This document shows, piece by piece, positions 46,842 through 55,023 of a DNA stretch of 64,000 bases. Every line of letters starts with the position of its first letter. Position 1 is the stretch's first letter. Origin of the DNA: Tritonibacter litoralis (lineage in GTDB: Bacteria; Pseudomonadota; Alphaproteobacteria; Rhodobacterales; Rhodobacteraceae); assembly GCF_009496005.1 (NCBI RefSeq), contig NZ_WIBF01000013.1, forward strand, positions 62,001-126,000, in the 5' to 3' direction. Position numbers and translations under genes: made by a program. Below the pieces are notes generated by a model. The model was given only the letters and a program-made list of their open reading frames with translations, did no database searches and had not been told where the DNA came from.

Positions 46842-47795
46842 CTAACGTCGAAAGATCCCGTCGTAAGGTTCGTGGTACCAGTCAATTTTCCTGTCTGGGA
46901 AGTCACGTTGGACGCGAGCGGCAATAACTTTCATTTCATCATATAGATTAATTGCAGGTGGCAAGAACGCATCACCGACAATCTTCTCGACTAGTGCGGA
47001 CCCGGGGATCGGCGCACCTACTGCGACTGAAGCCGCCTTGGATGAATATGAGGCAATCTCTTTAGCCGATCTTAGCGATAGTACCCTACGTACTCTTGAA
47101 TTGATTTGTTCCAACAAGTGCGTCTTGTCAGCAATCGCTCCTAACTTGCCGTGTTCCTTGCTAAGCGCGTCAAACTCTATGCTACGCATCAACTCCACTA
47201 AGAGCTCTGTTCTTCTCGGGCTATGTTGCGCAATCGCCCCTAGGCTCGGTAGGGCAACACCTTCATAAGAATTTAAGCAGTTGAGTAACGCAGCTATTTT
47301 TGCCCGTGACTCAGGGTTGCGAAGTTCATTCATCGTAGACTTTAGTTGGCTGACGAACGCGTTGATGTCGAAATGAAAATGCGCCTTTGAATAAAAGGCT
47401 CCAAGGAAAAGGCTAAGGCAGTTGTGCGCATCAACGGCAGGACTAAAGAAATTCCTTGTTGCATTGCCACGAAGAAACCAACCATTACCGCGGTGATCAA
47501 TTTCTAGTTCGTCGAGTATTTCCTCAAAAAAAGCGTTTGCGACGTTCCTTCCGCGGCTAGGTGCAGAAGAAACTTCAATATATTTCTTCATTAACTCAGG
47601 AAGCGACAGGAGAGTGTTTTCTGGAAAAGACTCCTCACAAACAACGATTTTCTGCGCCCCAGAAGCAACAAGATGTTCAAGTAAATAGAGCCAAGTTGGT
47701 GGAAGTTCTACCTCATTTTTTTCTCCGCCCAAACCAACAAGAAATTCATTGGACGATAAAATCAATTGGGGCAAAACTAGCTTTCCGTTCGACAT
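46842..47795 (-). CDS. hypothetical protein, 317 residues
   Basis: Soluble. MSNGKLVLPQLILSSNEFLV, LLEHLVASGAQKIVVCEESF, RGNATRNFFSPAVDAHNCLS and IDWYHEPYDGIFRR near the C terminus. The middle is rich in helices; the N-terminal half resembles no family I can name. Lower GC than the core genome. Single gene with repeat debris on both sides. Confidence 0.6.
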   Translation of the reverse strand: MSNGKLVLPQLILSSNEFLVGLGGEKNEVELPPTWLYLLEHLVASGAQKIVVCEESFPENTLLSLPELMKKYIEVSSAPSRGRNVANAFFEEILDELEIDHRGNGWFLRGNATRNFFSPAVDAHNCLSLFLGAFYSKAHFHFDINAFVSQLKSTMNELRNPESRAKIAALLNCLNSYEGVALPSLGAIAQHSPRRTELLVELMRSIEFDALSKEHGKLGAIADKTHLLEQINSRVRRVLSLRSAKEIASYSSKAASVAVGAPIPGSALVEKIVGDAFLPPAINLYDEMKVIAARVQRDFPDRKIDWYHEPYDGIFRR

Positions 47796-48102
47796 TGTGC
47801 TGTCCCATCTTTGTCCTCGTTACTGAAAGACTAGGTTTGCTGTCGTGGTGCAGCAACAGTTATAAACGCCTGCAATCAAATGCGGACACCGGTGCAGCCG
47901 CAGCGAAAGTCGGCAAAGTCCCGCTGTGCGCCACCAGTTGATCGTAATCTTTATGTCCGCATAGGGTGGGGCGTCCAACAATGGAGACGTTCGTCAGTTG
48001 GGCGGCGAATGGGTGCTGAGAGCCCATAAAGAAAGATGCTGCGTACTGCTCGAAGGACCGCTACAAGTGGGTAAGAACCGTTGCTGACTAGGTCTCGCAA
48101 AA
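47796..48102. other. intergenic region containing repeat copy A
   Basis: 307 bases between the 317-residue protein gene start and the small membrane protein gene. Mostly the left copy of a direct repeat (47892-48043). Confidence 0.6.
47892..48043. repeat. imperfect direct repeat, copy A
   Basis: About 150 bases, matching 48541-48683 in the same orientation with short indels. Shared blocks include GCAGCCGCAGCGAAAG, TATGTCCGCATAGGG and GGGTGCTGAGAGCCCA. Confidence 0.8.
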
Positions 48103-48510
48103 TTGAGTATCAATCGCCTTTTGTCATTTTGGGCTAGAACAGCACCCGAAACACCTATGCAACGAGTGGGCGCGCTTTCGATGGCGCTGACCGAAGTTTT
48201 TTGCACGATAGTAATCATATTGGTGATTTTAGATGCCGCTGCAGGCACTTGGACCTTCGCGGGGGTGTTAGGAAGTGCAGTTGGTTTTGGTGTTATTCTA
48301 TCGGTGCTTCCAATTGGAATTGTCCATGGGTTGGCCTCATTCTTTCCAAGAATACTGAGGCCTTGGAGGCGAGAACCGAACGGACGTCTAGATCAGGTTA
48401 AGCTCCACTTCTCCGACAAATTGAGGGATTTATATCTTGTTCTTGGTTGGTTCGTTTCAATTGGCGCTGTCTTTCTGCTTCTATACCTAGTTGCGTTGCG
48501 CGCGCATTGA
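48103..48510 (+). CDS. small membrane protein
   Basis: 135 residues from TTG 48103, or about 117 from the ATG at 48157. Three hydrophobic helices: around 32-50, 55-75 and 112-130, with a basic loop RPWRREPNGRLDQVK. No family recognised. Bracketed by the two copies of a direct repeat, so it may have moved as a small cassette. Confidence 0.5.
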   Translation: MSINRLLSFWARTAPETPMQRVGALSMALTEVFCTIVIILVILDAAAGTWTFAGVLGSAVGFGVILSVLPIGIVHGLASFFPRILRPWRREPNGRLDQVKLHFSDKLRDLYLVLGWFVSIGAVFLLLYLVALRAH

Positions 48511-48540
48511 TCGCTAGGCATGGTCCAAGAGCAGCCATCG

Positions 48541-48683
48541 GCGCAGCCGCAGCGAAAGCTCACTAAGTCCGCTGTGCGTCACCAATTGATCTTAATCTGT
48601 ATGTCCGCATAGGGTTGGGTGTCCATCAAAGGAGGGCTCGGCAGTTGGGCGGGTGCTGAGAGCCCAGAGTCACCGATGCTGCG
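48541..48683. repeat. imperfect direct repeat, copy B
   Basis: Right-hand copy of 47892-48043, lying 31 bases behind the small membrane protein gene. Confidence 0.8.
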
Positions 48684-48790
48684 CGACACGTGAATGACTG
48701 GTTTAACGGCGGAAAAACCGGTAAACGTCATGACTATAATAGATTGAAGAAAGATTTGATAATACCCGCATGACGGTCTAGGTTCTTGGA

Positions 48791-49735
48791 ATGAATTCCA
48801 GCCCAAATCAAATAATGTCGTTTTGGCAACGGTTTTTCCATGGCGGTTTCTCGCTCGTCATCTTCCTGCTCTCAATTATTTATTTTGTATACAAGGGAGT
48901 GTTAGGGGGGCTTACGTCGTCCTATCACCCGCATTCTGATGTCGCCCATTATCTCCCCTATTTTTTGGGGTCGGGTCTTGCCATGGTTGTTGCTTTCGGG
49001 TTTGTGGCAACGCGTCATTTGGTCAAAGCCAGACAAATCAGTCCACTGCGGTTTGTTGCCGAGTTGGGGATCTGTTTTCTGATCTGGCCCGCGCTTTTTG
49101 AAGCTGCCAAATTGGTTGTTCCCGCTCCGGACCTGATCGTTTTGAACTTCAATAACGAAGGCTATGCCATTCCCCGGCACTATGCACCGCAGGTTGCCTA
49201 CAGAAGCGATGTTGACCCGCCGGAAGAGCTGGGGCTTTCACTGACCATATGCTTTCAAACCGGTAGGGCCTTTTATTCCGGGCGTTGCAAACATGTAAAA
49301 GGAACGCCGCGGCAAGTCGCTTTGCGACTTTCCCATCGTCCGATAACCAGCAATTGGTACGTAAGACGTACCCTCGAAAGAATGAGCAATATCACATTCG
49401 AAGGCGAAACAATCGGCCCGATCCGGGAAAAGTACTGGATGAAGATCGATCCGAGGCAAGGGTTGCATGGTTACAAACTCCATCAGCGAGAATTCTACAC
49501 AGACGAGAATGCGAGGTTGCAAGTCTGGCGTGAATGCCGTTGGAACTGGTGCACTGTCATTGCCAATCGAGAACAAGGACATGTTCGTTTAGATACTGAA
49601 AATGTGCCGTTTGACCTGCAGGCCATACGGAAAAGACAGCGCGAAGTCGAAGCCCTTCTCGAAGGTTGGCGCTGCGCCTCTATCAATTGCCAAGAGGTCG
49701 ACCCAGACCGGATTGTTCGACCACGGCAACATTAA
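48791..49735 (+). CDS. hypothetical membrane protein with extracytoplasmic domain
   Basis: 314 residues. Three membrane helices in the first 115 residues (FSLVIFLLSIIYFVYKG, FLGSGLAMVVAFGFVATRH, FVAELGICFLIWPALFEAA), followed by a soluble C-terminal domain with paired cysteines (LTICFQTGRAFYSGRCKHV; WRECRWNWCTVI). ATG follows TTGGA. Possibly a cell-envelope or immunity protein; no family recognised. Confidence 0.6.
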   Translation: MNSSPNQIMSFWQRFFHGGFSLVIFLLSIIYFVYKGVLGGLTSSYHPHSDVAHYLPYFLGSGLAMVVAFGFVATRHLVKARQISPLRFVAELGICFLIWPALFEAAKLVVPAPDLIVLNFNNEGYAIPRHYAPQVAYRSDVDPPEELGLSLTICFQTGRAFYSGRCKHVKGTPRQVALRLSHRPITSNWYVRRTLERMSNITFEGETIGPIREKYWMKIDPRQGLHGYKLHQREFYTDENARLQVWRECRWNWCTVIANREQGHVRLDTENVPFDLQAIRKRQREVEALLEGWRCASINCQEVDPDRIVRPRQH

Positions 49736-50018
49736 ACCGCCGGTTCCCGAAGTGGCCATTTTGAACTTTGAAACGCACTAAACACACTGATCCGGTGTCA
49801 CAGGTGGCGACGGTTAAAAAGAAGACCTTAGCGCAGTTGCAGCGAATTAGCGCTTTGTCCGCACCCCTTCCGTTCGATGATGGTTGGTGGCTGCACGCGC
49901 GGCGAAGGTCTGCTGTTTGCATTGCGCGTGCAGCATTGGACCGCCGCCCAGGTGGCAGATCGAAAGACTTTGCAAAGTTCACTAACTGCGCTTCGCTGAC
50001 ATCGGTGCGGCTGCGGCA

Positions 50019-50465
50019 TCAGAAATATCCAAACCGCCGCACCGAGTGTCCGCTTCCGGGAAAACGCCCCTGACATTTTGCGTCTGCAGCGGAGTGCGTG
50101 CTGCGCTTGGTGCGAATACCGTTGAATGGCTCGCCAGACATTTGACCCAGGGCCTTGGGCCATTGTCCAGCATCCTGCTTGCAAAGGTCTGAGAGCACGC
50201 GGAACAGATCTTTGGCACGCTGAGCTGAAATCGGCTCTTTCCCGGACTTTGCTGTTTTTTGGGGGGCTTCCTCGATCAGCGAGCTGCTGGCTTCAAACGG
50301 GACAGCCCAAGGGACAGCAGTAGTCTCGCCATGACGGTTTTTGCCAACCTCAAAGCCCCGAATCTGAAAAGCCAAAGGGGCAGCTTTGCTATCGTCACGC
50401 TGTTTGTGGACATTGATGAACACAGTGCCGTCCGGCTGCGATGCATCTGCTTTGTGCAGTGTCAT
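50019..50465 (-). pseudogene. remnant of RepA-like AAA helicase, C-terminal end
   Basis: The open frame begins at ATG 50465 right behind the PAAR gene. Its N-terminal 40 residues (TVFINVHKQRDDSKAAPLAF, QIRGFEVGKNRHGETTAV) read like the C-terminal end of phage/plasmid RepA-type AAA ATPases (KQRDGE-type segment), and the following AQRAKDLFRVLSDLCKQ like their terminal helices. The ATP-binding part is absent. Beyond about residue 115 it runs into dispersed repeat sequence. Treated as a decayed fragment. Confidence 0.4.
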
Positions 50466-50474
50466 GCCGGTACA

Positions 50475-50765
50475 CTAATCACCGATAAACACGTCTCCAG
50501 ACCCGCTTGCGATGGAACCACCACAGTCGATGGCGTCGCCGACGCGGCCAGCGGGTTTGCCGTTGATGAACACGCTCCCGGATCCGGCTGAAAGTGCGCG
50601 TCCATGGGGTGGGTGTTTCGGTTTGGAATGCGGCGCGAAAGGGTCCCCTTTGCGCAGAACGGGTTTGCCATTGGCGTAGACATCTCCGCTTCCAGCCGTG
50701 GCCGGTGTGGGCGGGAAGCCATCGTGTCCAGATCCTGTATCGCCTTTGCGGCCTGCTGCGGGCAT
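50475..50765 (-). CDS. PAAR-domain protein (type VI secretion spike tip)
   Basis: 96 residues, glycine-rich, with PAAR repeats: GRKGDTGSGHDGFPPTPATA, SGDVYANGKPVLRKGDPFAPH, SGSVFINGKPAGRVGDAIDCG, SGDVFIGD. Sits on the VgrG trimer tip and sharpens the spike. No effector fusion. AGAGGA precedes ATG. Last cargo-type gene of the leftward T6SS cluster. Confidence 0.9.
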   Translation of the reverse strand: MPAAGRKGDTGSGHDGFPPTPATAGSGDVYANGKPVLRKGDPFAPHSKPKHPPHGRALSAGSGSVFINGKPAGRVGDAIDCGGSIASGSGDVFIGD

Positions 50766-50838
50766 ATGTGATCCTCTGAAATCGTTTTGATTTTACGCTC
50801 AGCGCCGCAAATGCAACACCGAGCGCCTGTCCTGATGT

Positions 50839-51681
50839 TTAGACCGGATTATAGTACCGGGGCCACAGCGTGTCGGGGTCTTTTTCCCACCAATAGTTCA
50901 AGAAGTGGCGTCCTTCTTTGCCCCAAGCCCAGGCCAGATCTTCGGGTTTGATACGGATCCCATTTGGGTCCAGAAGGTTGGCGGGCTGACCGCGGCAACG
51001 TTCATCCAGGATATAGGCTGCAAGCCGTTCTGCATGTACGCGCGCCTCGCCCCAGACGTCATCGCGACCGATCTGTAAGCCAAGCGCAAATGTCCGCGAG
51101 AGAATATTTGTTTTCACCGGAAGGTAACAGAAACAATTCTTTGCGATATTCGCCTCTATGTCCCATTGATGGTAGCTCTCGGAAGATCCACCTGAATTCA
51201 CAACCTGACGCACCACCAGCATTTTTTTGTAGATGGCTTCGAGAAGCCTATCGCGAACGATCCACACCGGAACCTTGAGGCTTTCAGACCTGTCTTTACG
51301 CTCGTTAACCATCTTGTCCATGATCGTGCTGAGGTAGGAAACCCAAAAGAAAAAGCCCTCATTCCCATCCAAAGTGTCAGAGGTGGTGTGCAACGCATCC
51401 GCCATCAGTCCAAATGCACGTGCGATATCGGGATCAAGCAAATCCGCTTTTTCCTGGGTTTCTTTCAACTTTGGTAAAAACCGATCTTCCCAAAGCGCAT
51501 CGCGTAGGGTGCGGCCCGCGTTCAGCGCCTCAAACATGAATTTCATCATCAAATAGGTGCCCTGAAAGGTCACATCCCCCTGACCTTCGTTGGCCAGTTC
51601 GATATAGGCGATACAGGTCTCAAGCGCCTCGCGCTCTGTCAGGATGGGGGCGGGGCTTATGCCATCAGGCATCATCGGCAA
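50839..51681 (-). CDS. hypothetical protein, possible T6SS immunity
   Basis: 280 residues, soluble, helix-rich: REALETCIAYIELANEGQGD, VTFQGTYLMMKFMFEALNAG, DALHTTSDTLDGNEGFFFWV, ALGLQIGRDDVWGEARVHAE. No family recognised. The FxGTYL element also occurs in the small gene at 52007-52288, so the two may be related. Overlaps the 51665-51916 gene. Position downstream of PoNi suggests an immunity or accessory role. Confidence 0.6.
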   Translation of the reverse strand: MPMMPDGISPAPILTEREALETCIAYIELANEGQGDVTFQGTYLMMKFMFEALNAGRTLRDALWEDRFLPKLKETQEKADLLDPDIARAFGLMADALHTTSDTLDGNEGFFFWVSYLSTIMDKMVNERKDRSESLKVPVWIVRDRLLEAIYKKMLVVRQVVNSGGSSESYHQWDIEANIAKNCFCYLPVKTNILSRTFALGLQIGRDDVWGEARVHAERLAAYILDERCRGQPANLLDPNGIRIKPEDLAWAWGKEGRHFLNYWWEKDPDTLWPRYYNPV

Positions 51682-51916
51682 TCAGCAAAGTATTGTCCTC
51701 AGTGAAATCAACGCTGTACCCCATCAGCCAGAGCTTTGTGGCAGGTTCATCATTCAGCGAGTAGCGTAAAAAGGGGGCCAGAAGGTAACGGGTGACCTCA
51801 GGAATGGTGGTCATCATGTAGACCGCTTCGTACAGGCCTAAAAGCCATCCAGGCCTTTCAAAAATAATGCCTGTTTCATCATCGCCGATCGTTGTCGTCG
51901 CTCTCAGGCATGGCAA
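51665..51916 (-). CDS. small hypothetical protein
   Basis: About 83 residues if it starts at TTG 51916; the frame is open to GTG 51988. Contains ERPGWLLGLYEAVYMMTTIP and LRYSLNDEPATKLWLMGYSV. Its end overlaps the start of the 280-residue gene. Uncertain start, no family; possibly a remnant or small immunity protein. Confidence 0.45.
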   Translation of the reverse strand: MPCLRATTTIGDDETGIIFERPGWLLGLYEAVYMMTTIPEVTRYLLAPFLRYSLNDEPATKLWLMGYSVDFTEDNTLLIADDA

Positions 51917-52006
51917 GCATCTCGGATGCAATGCTCGCTTTGTAGTGAGATCTGGTAATTTCCAGAATTGGTTTTTTCGGACCAACACTGCCTCATCATC
52001 ACCAAG

Positions 52007-52288
52007 CTAACTTAATCTGTCGGCCACGCAATCGCGATACAGCTCTGCCAGCGCGATAATTTCCGCGTCAACCTTTTGGGGCTTAGCAACAAGATATGTT
52101 CCATTAAACGCAGCTTGTTCACGCAGCCAAAAAATCCGATCAATGAACTCAGTCCCGCCGGGTAAATGAGCGAAGGCCGCGTTTAACTGCTGCCGCGTTT
52201 CCAGCACTAACATCAGACTTTCGAAATGATGATCATCAAACAGCCCGGGGTCGTCGACGTATTTCAACCAATCATTCAATAATGTCAT
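52007..52288 (-). CDS. small hypothetical protein, 93 residues
   Basis: MTLLNDWLKYVDDPGLFDDH, LETRQQLNAAFAHLPGGTEF, FWLREQAAFNGTYLVAKPQK. Soluble and helical. Located 61 bp after PoNi in the same direction. Shares the FNGTYL-type element with the 280-residue protein. Function unknown. Confidence 0.55.
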   Translation of the reverse strand: MTLLNDWLKYVDDPGLFDDHHFESLMLVLETRQQLNAAFAHLPGGTEFIDRIFWLREQAAFNGTYLVAKPQKVDAEIIALAELYRDCVADRLS

Positions 52289-52349
52289 TACCCATTTTCT
52301 ACACTTGAATTTGCGTCAGGTAATCCAGCGATACATTCAGACCTCCCGC

Positions 52350-53102
52350 TTATCTCCGCACCCAGTCGGCCCAGTCTTTGGGGTAGGTTTTCGAGTTCGC
52401 GAGTGGCGTGTCGTCGATGCCGAACATCGCGACGATGGCGGCGGCTTCGAAATTCCAATAGCCGACGTAGGTGTTGTTGGTGTTGTTGTGATTGGAGTAA
52501 AACGGATTGGTCGAACTGCGCATTTCTTTGAGCCAGCCTTTGTCAAACTGCATCAAGGCGACTTGCCGGTCGAAATCTGTGGCCTCTGGCGCGCAGGCGG
52601 CCAGCGCGTCTTCATAGGCCTCCGGCCAGACAAGCGTGTCCACGGGATCACGGCCGTCGCCTCGGCCGAGGTGTGCAATGAAAACCTCCCACAAAGCGTC
52701 GCGTTCAGGCCAGAAATCGAGCGCATCGATGAGCGGCTTTGCCTCTTCCGGCGTGAGTTTGCAGAGCACGGCCAAAGCTAAATACCGAGTGCGAAAATCC
52801 CAGCCGCCACTTTCTTCATCAAATGCTCTTCGAGGGGCAAGCCCACAAGCCCTTACATATATAGGGTAATATTCGACTAATAAGGATCGTGCATAACTGC
52901 AGCACTTTGATATTTCCAAGCCAGAGCTGTAAGCTGCCGAAGCCAGGTTGAAACCGAAAGTCTCCATAAAAGACCTGTCTGCAACCTGTTCATCATAGGT
53001 ATTGCCAGCTCCTTTCAAATCTTCTGCAATTTCGTGGAGGAAATCCGCCCTGTCGCTCAAGTAAAAAGTCCAATAGTCAGGGTTCTTCAATTTATCTCTC
53101 AT
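52350..53102 (-). CDS. PoNi-type immunity protein
   Basis: 250 residues from ATG 53102, overlapping the effector stop (ATGA). N-terminal MRDKLKNPDYWTFYLSDRAD and C-terminal NTYVGYWNFEAAAIVAMFGI-DDTPL with TYPKDWADW match the DUF1910/DUF1911 pair now known as the PoNe immunity domain. It should bind and neutralise the DNase encoded just upstream and protect siblings. Confidence 0.88.
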   Translation of the reverse strand: MRDKLKNPDYWTFYLSDRADFLHEIAEDLKGAGNTYDEQVADRSFMETFGFNLASAAYSSGLEISKCCSYARSLLVEYYPIYVRACGLAPRRAFDEESGGWDFRTRYLALAVLCKLTPEEAKPLIDALDFWPERDALWEVFIAHLGRGDGRDPVDTLVWPEAYEDALAACAPEATDFDRQVALMQFDKGWLKEMRSSTNPFYSNHNNTNNTYVGYWNFEAAAIVAMFGIDDTPLANSKTYPKDWADWVRR

Positions 53103-54619
53103 TGGTCTCCTGCTCTCCATTTCCTATTTTTTAGGCTTTCCCACTCAACGTCACCATTTTTGTCGACTCGAAGAATTCCAGGCTCGTGGCTTTTTTCAAT
53201 TGATCGCGCCAATCTCGGGTCAAATTCTGTAGAAATGCGTTTCCGTATCCAACTCGGCGACATCTGCTTGGTCCCGTCCTTCAACGTCCCCAAGCCCGCT
53301 TTGCCATATTTTGCATCGGTCACGAAGTAACCAGGGGGAGGATTAGGGTTCTTGTAGACTGAATCCAACCCCTGATGGCCGGGTGTGTTCATATCGGAAT
53401 TCGGCCCGTTGACCTTGATCCAAGGCGGGTCCTTTTTCGCCGCCCAGTCATCCGCCATCATCTCTCCAAACCTGCCTTTAGTGTTGTTCGAGGTTTCAGA
53501 AATCCTTGTCCAAGTGTCGTCTTTGTCTTGGACCATTGCCTCCCCATCGGGGGCACGCCGCACGCCTTTGGGGTCATTGGAGGCGCGGTAGCTTCCATCG
53601 TCGCGTACGTCATGACGTTCCTCCGCCTGCTCGGCACGCCGTTTTTCTTCTAGGACGTCCTGGGCGGGCTTGTCTGGAATGTCCCGGTTTCGGTCCGGTT
53701 CATAGCCGCCAAGATGATTTTCCTGCGGCGTTCCGTATTTGGCTTCGAGCGCGTCGATAGAGTGAGTTTTCGACCCTAGTTTGTGACCAGAACCATCTAA
53801 TATTTCAATCAAGATGCTTCGTGAACTGGATGCAAACTTAACGCCAAAACGCAAAAACCGTAAAAAGGCGAGCCCCGCATAGATTTCAGCGGCCAGAAAT
53901 ACACCATCGACGGCAACCGTCGAGACGGCATAAAGCAATCCGCAATCATAATATTTCTGCTTCAGATCACTCCAGATGGATTGGAAATAATCTGCAATCT
54001 TGCCTTCCGCAATTGCCATGTGAAAGGCCGTTTCCCGCCCAATTTCTTCTAGTTCAGCATCAATATCGGCCTGTCTGCGCAGCAAAGTGCGGTCCATCTC
54101 ATCACTGGAGAGCAGGAAATCCAGCCAACCCGGGCGCAACGACATAAGTTGATCGGCTCGATTCTGTAACTCGTTGGCTCTCATGTAATGTGCGATGCCG
54201 CTACCTGTGAAAAAGGCCTCAATCTGAGCAACGATTTCTTTACGAAAAGCTTCGTCACTCGCCAGAAGATAGATTGTCTCAAAAAGCGCATAGTATTCAT
54301 AGACTTTGTTGATCGTATATTGGCTGATCGAGCAATTCCCTTGCGCATGGGAGGCAAAGGGATCGTCTAGGGCAAGAAAATCCGCTTCCTCGGCTTGGAC
54401 GCGTCGCGCTGCCGTTGCCAGATTTGGGAAGCGTTCACTGATCCAGGGATCACTCGCGGCCCGAGCGGGGCCAGAACTTGCCTGCCCGTAGTTCGCGGTC
54501 ATTAAAGATGGGATCGGAAGTTTTTGCGCCGCACGTCCAAGAATTTCTTGATACGCCGCGAGGGCATCTTCGTATTCCTGCTTTTCACGCAAAAACTTTT
54601 CTTCTTCAGGGGTGCTCAT
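53099..54619 (-). CDS. T6SS effector with C-terminal PoNe DNase domain
   Basis: 506 residues. N-terminal 240: helical, with a hydrophobic stretch around 235-265 (LLYAVSTVAVDGVFLAAEIY). A linker near 290-370 is rich in D/R/E. The C-terminal 130 hold the polymorphic nuclease PoNe: GRFGEMMADDWAAKK, GLDSVYKN with D419, and TDAKYGKA with D435/K437, a PD-(D/E)xK-like site. Lies between vgrG and PoNi, so it is likely VgrG-delivered. No MIX or PAAR domain was seen; the N-terminal part is unlike the delivery domains I know. Confidence 0.85.
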   Translation of the reverse strand: MSTPEEEKFLREKQEYEDALAAYQEILGRAAQKLPIPSLMTANYGQASSGPARAASDPWISERFPNLATAARRVQAEEADFLALDDPFASHAQGNCSISQYTINKVYEYYALFETIYLLASDEAFRKEIVAQIEAFFTGSGIAHYMRANELQNRADQLMSLRPGWLDFLLSSDEMDRTLLRRQADIDAELEEIGRETAFHMAIAEGKIADYFQSIWSDLKQKYYDCGLLYAVSTVAVDGVFLAAEIYAGLAFLRFLRFGVKFASSSRSILIEILDGSGHKLGSKTHSIDALEAKYGTPQENHLGGYEPDRNRDIPDKPAQDVLEEKRRAEQAEERHDVRDDGSYRASNDPKGVRRAPDGEAMVQDKDDTWTRISETSNNTKGRFGEMMADDWAAKKDPPWIKVNGPNSDMNTPGHQGLDSVYKNPNPPPGYFVTDAKYGKAGLGTLKDGTKQMSPSWIRKRISTEFDPRLARSIEKSHEPGILRVDKNGDVEWESLKNRKWRAGDQ

Positions 54620-54628
54620 AAATGGTCC

Positions 54629-55015
54629 CTAAAAAAGCGATTGATCAAGGCTGGTTTCGTCCTGGTCTGAAAAGAAAGACCGAAGTACTTCAGGCGCCAT
54701 TGCCGACCTTGACAAAGGTTGTGTCTCCGAATGGCCCGCCAAGGCAGGCACCGACAACCCTGTAACCGCCAAAGCTTTCAGGGCCTCGTTCGTGATCTGT
54801 GTGAGAGATGGGTCGTCGATACGCGGCGACACGCTGTGGTTCGAAATCTCAGCAATGCGGGAAATTCGTTTCGTGGGCGACAGGAATATTTGCCGCAAAG
54901 AATTGGCTGGTTCGATCCCTGCCTGAGCAAAGAACGCTTGCCTCAAACTGTCCCTTTGGGAGCGGCTTTGATCGGCCGCGTTATCCCACGAACCAGATGC
55001 TATTTTCAATGCCAT
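54629..55015 (-). CDS. small protein between vgrG and effector, candidate adaptor
   Basis: 128 residues. ATG 55015 follows GAGGTGA; it ends 9 bp before the effector start. Polar and Ser/Ala-rich (WDNAADQSRSQRDSLRQAFF, SLRQIFLSPTKRISRIAE) with no membrane helix. Not recognisable as DUF4123, EagR or DUF2169. Its place suggests an effector-loading role, but this is inference. Confidence 0.6.
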   Translation of the reverse strand: MALKIASGSWDNAADQSRSQRDSLRQAFFAQAGIEPANSLRQIFLSPTKRISRIAEISNHSVSPRIDDPSLTQITNEALKALAVTGLSVPALAGHSETQPLSRSAMAPEVLRSFFSDQDETSLDQSLF

Positions 55016-55023
55016 AAATCACC

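Noticed and set aside
54188-54491. Short plus-strand frames opposite PoNe
   Set aside because: Shadows of the effector gene without start signals.
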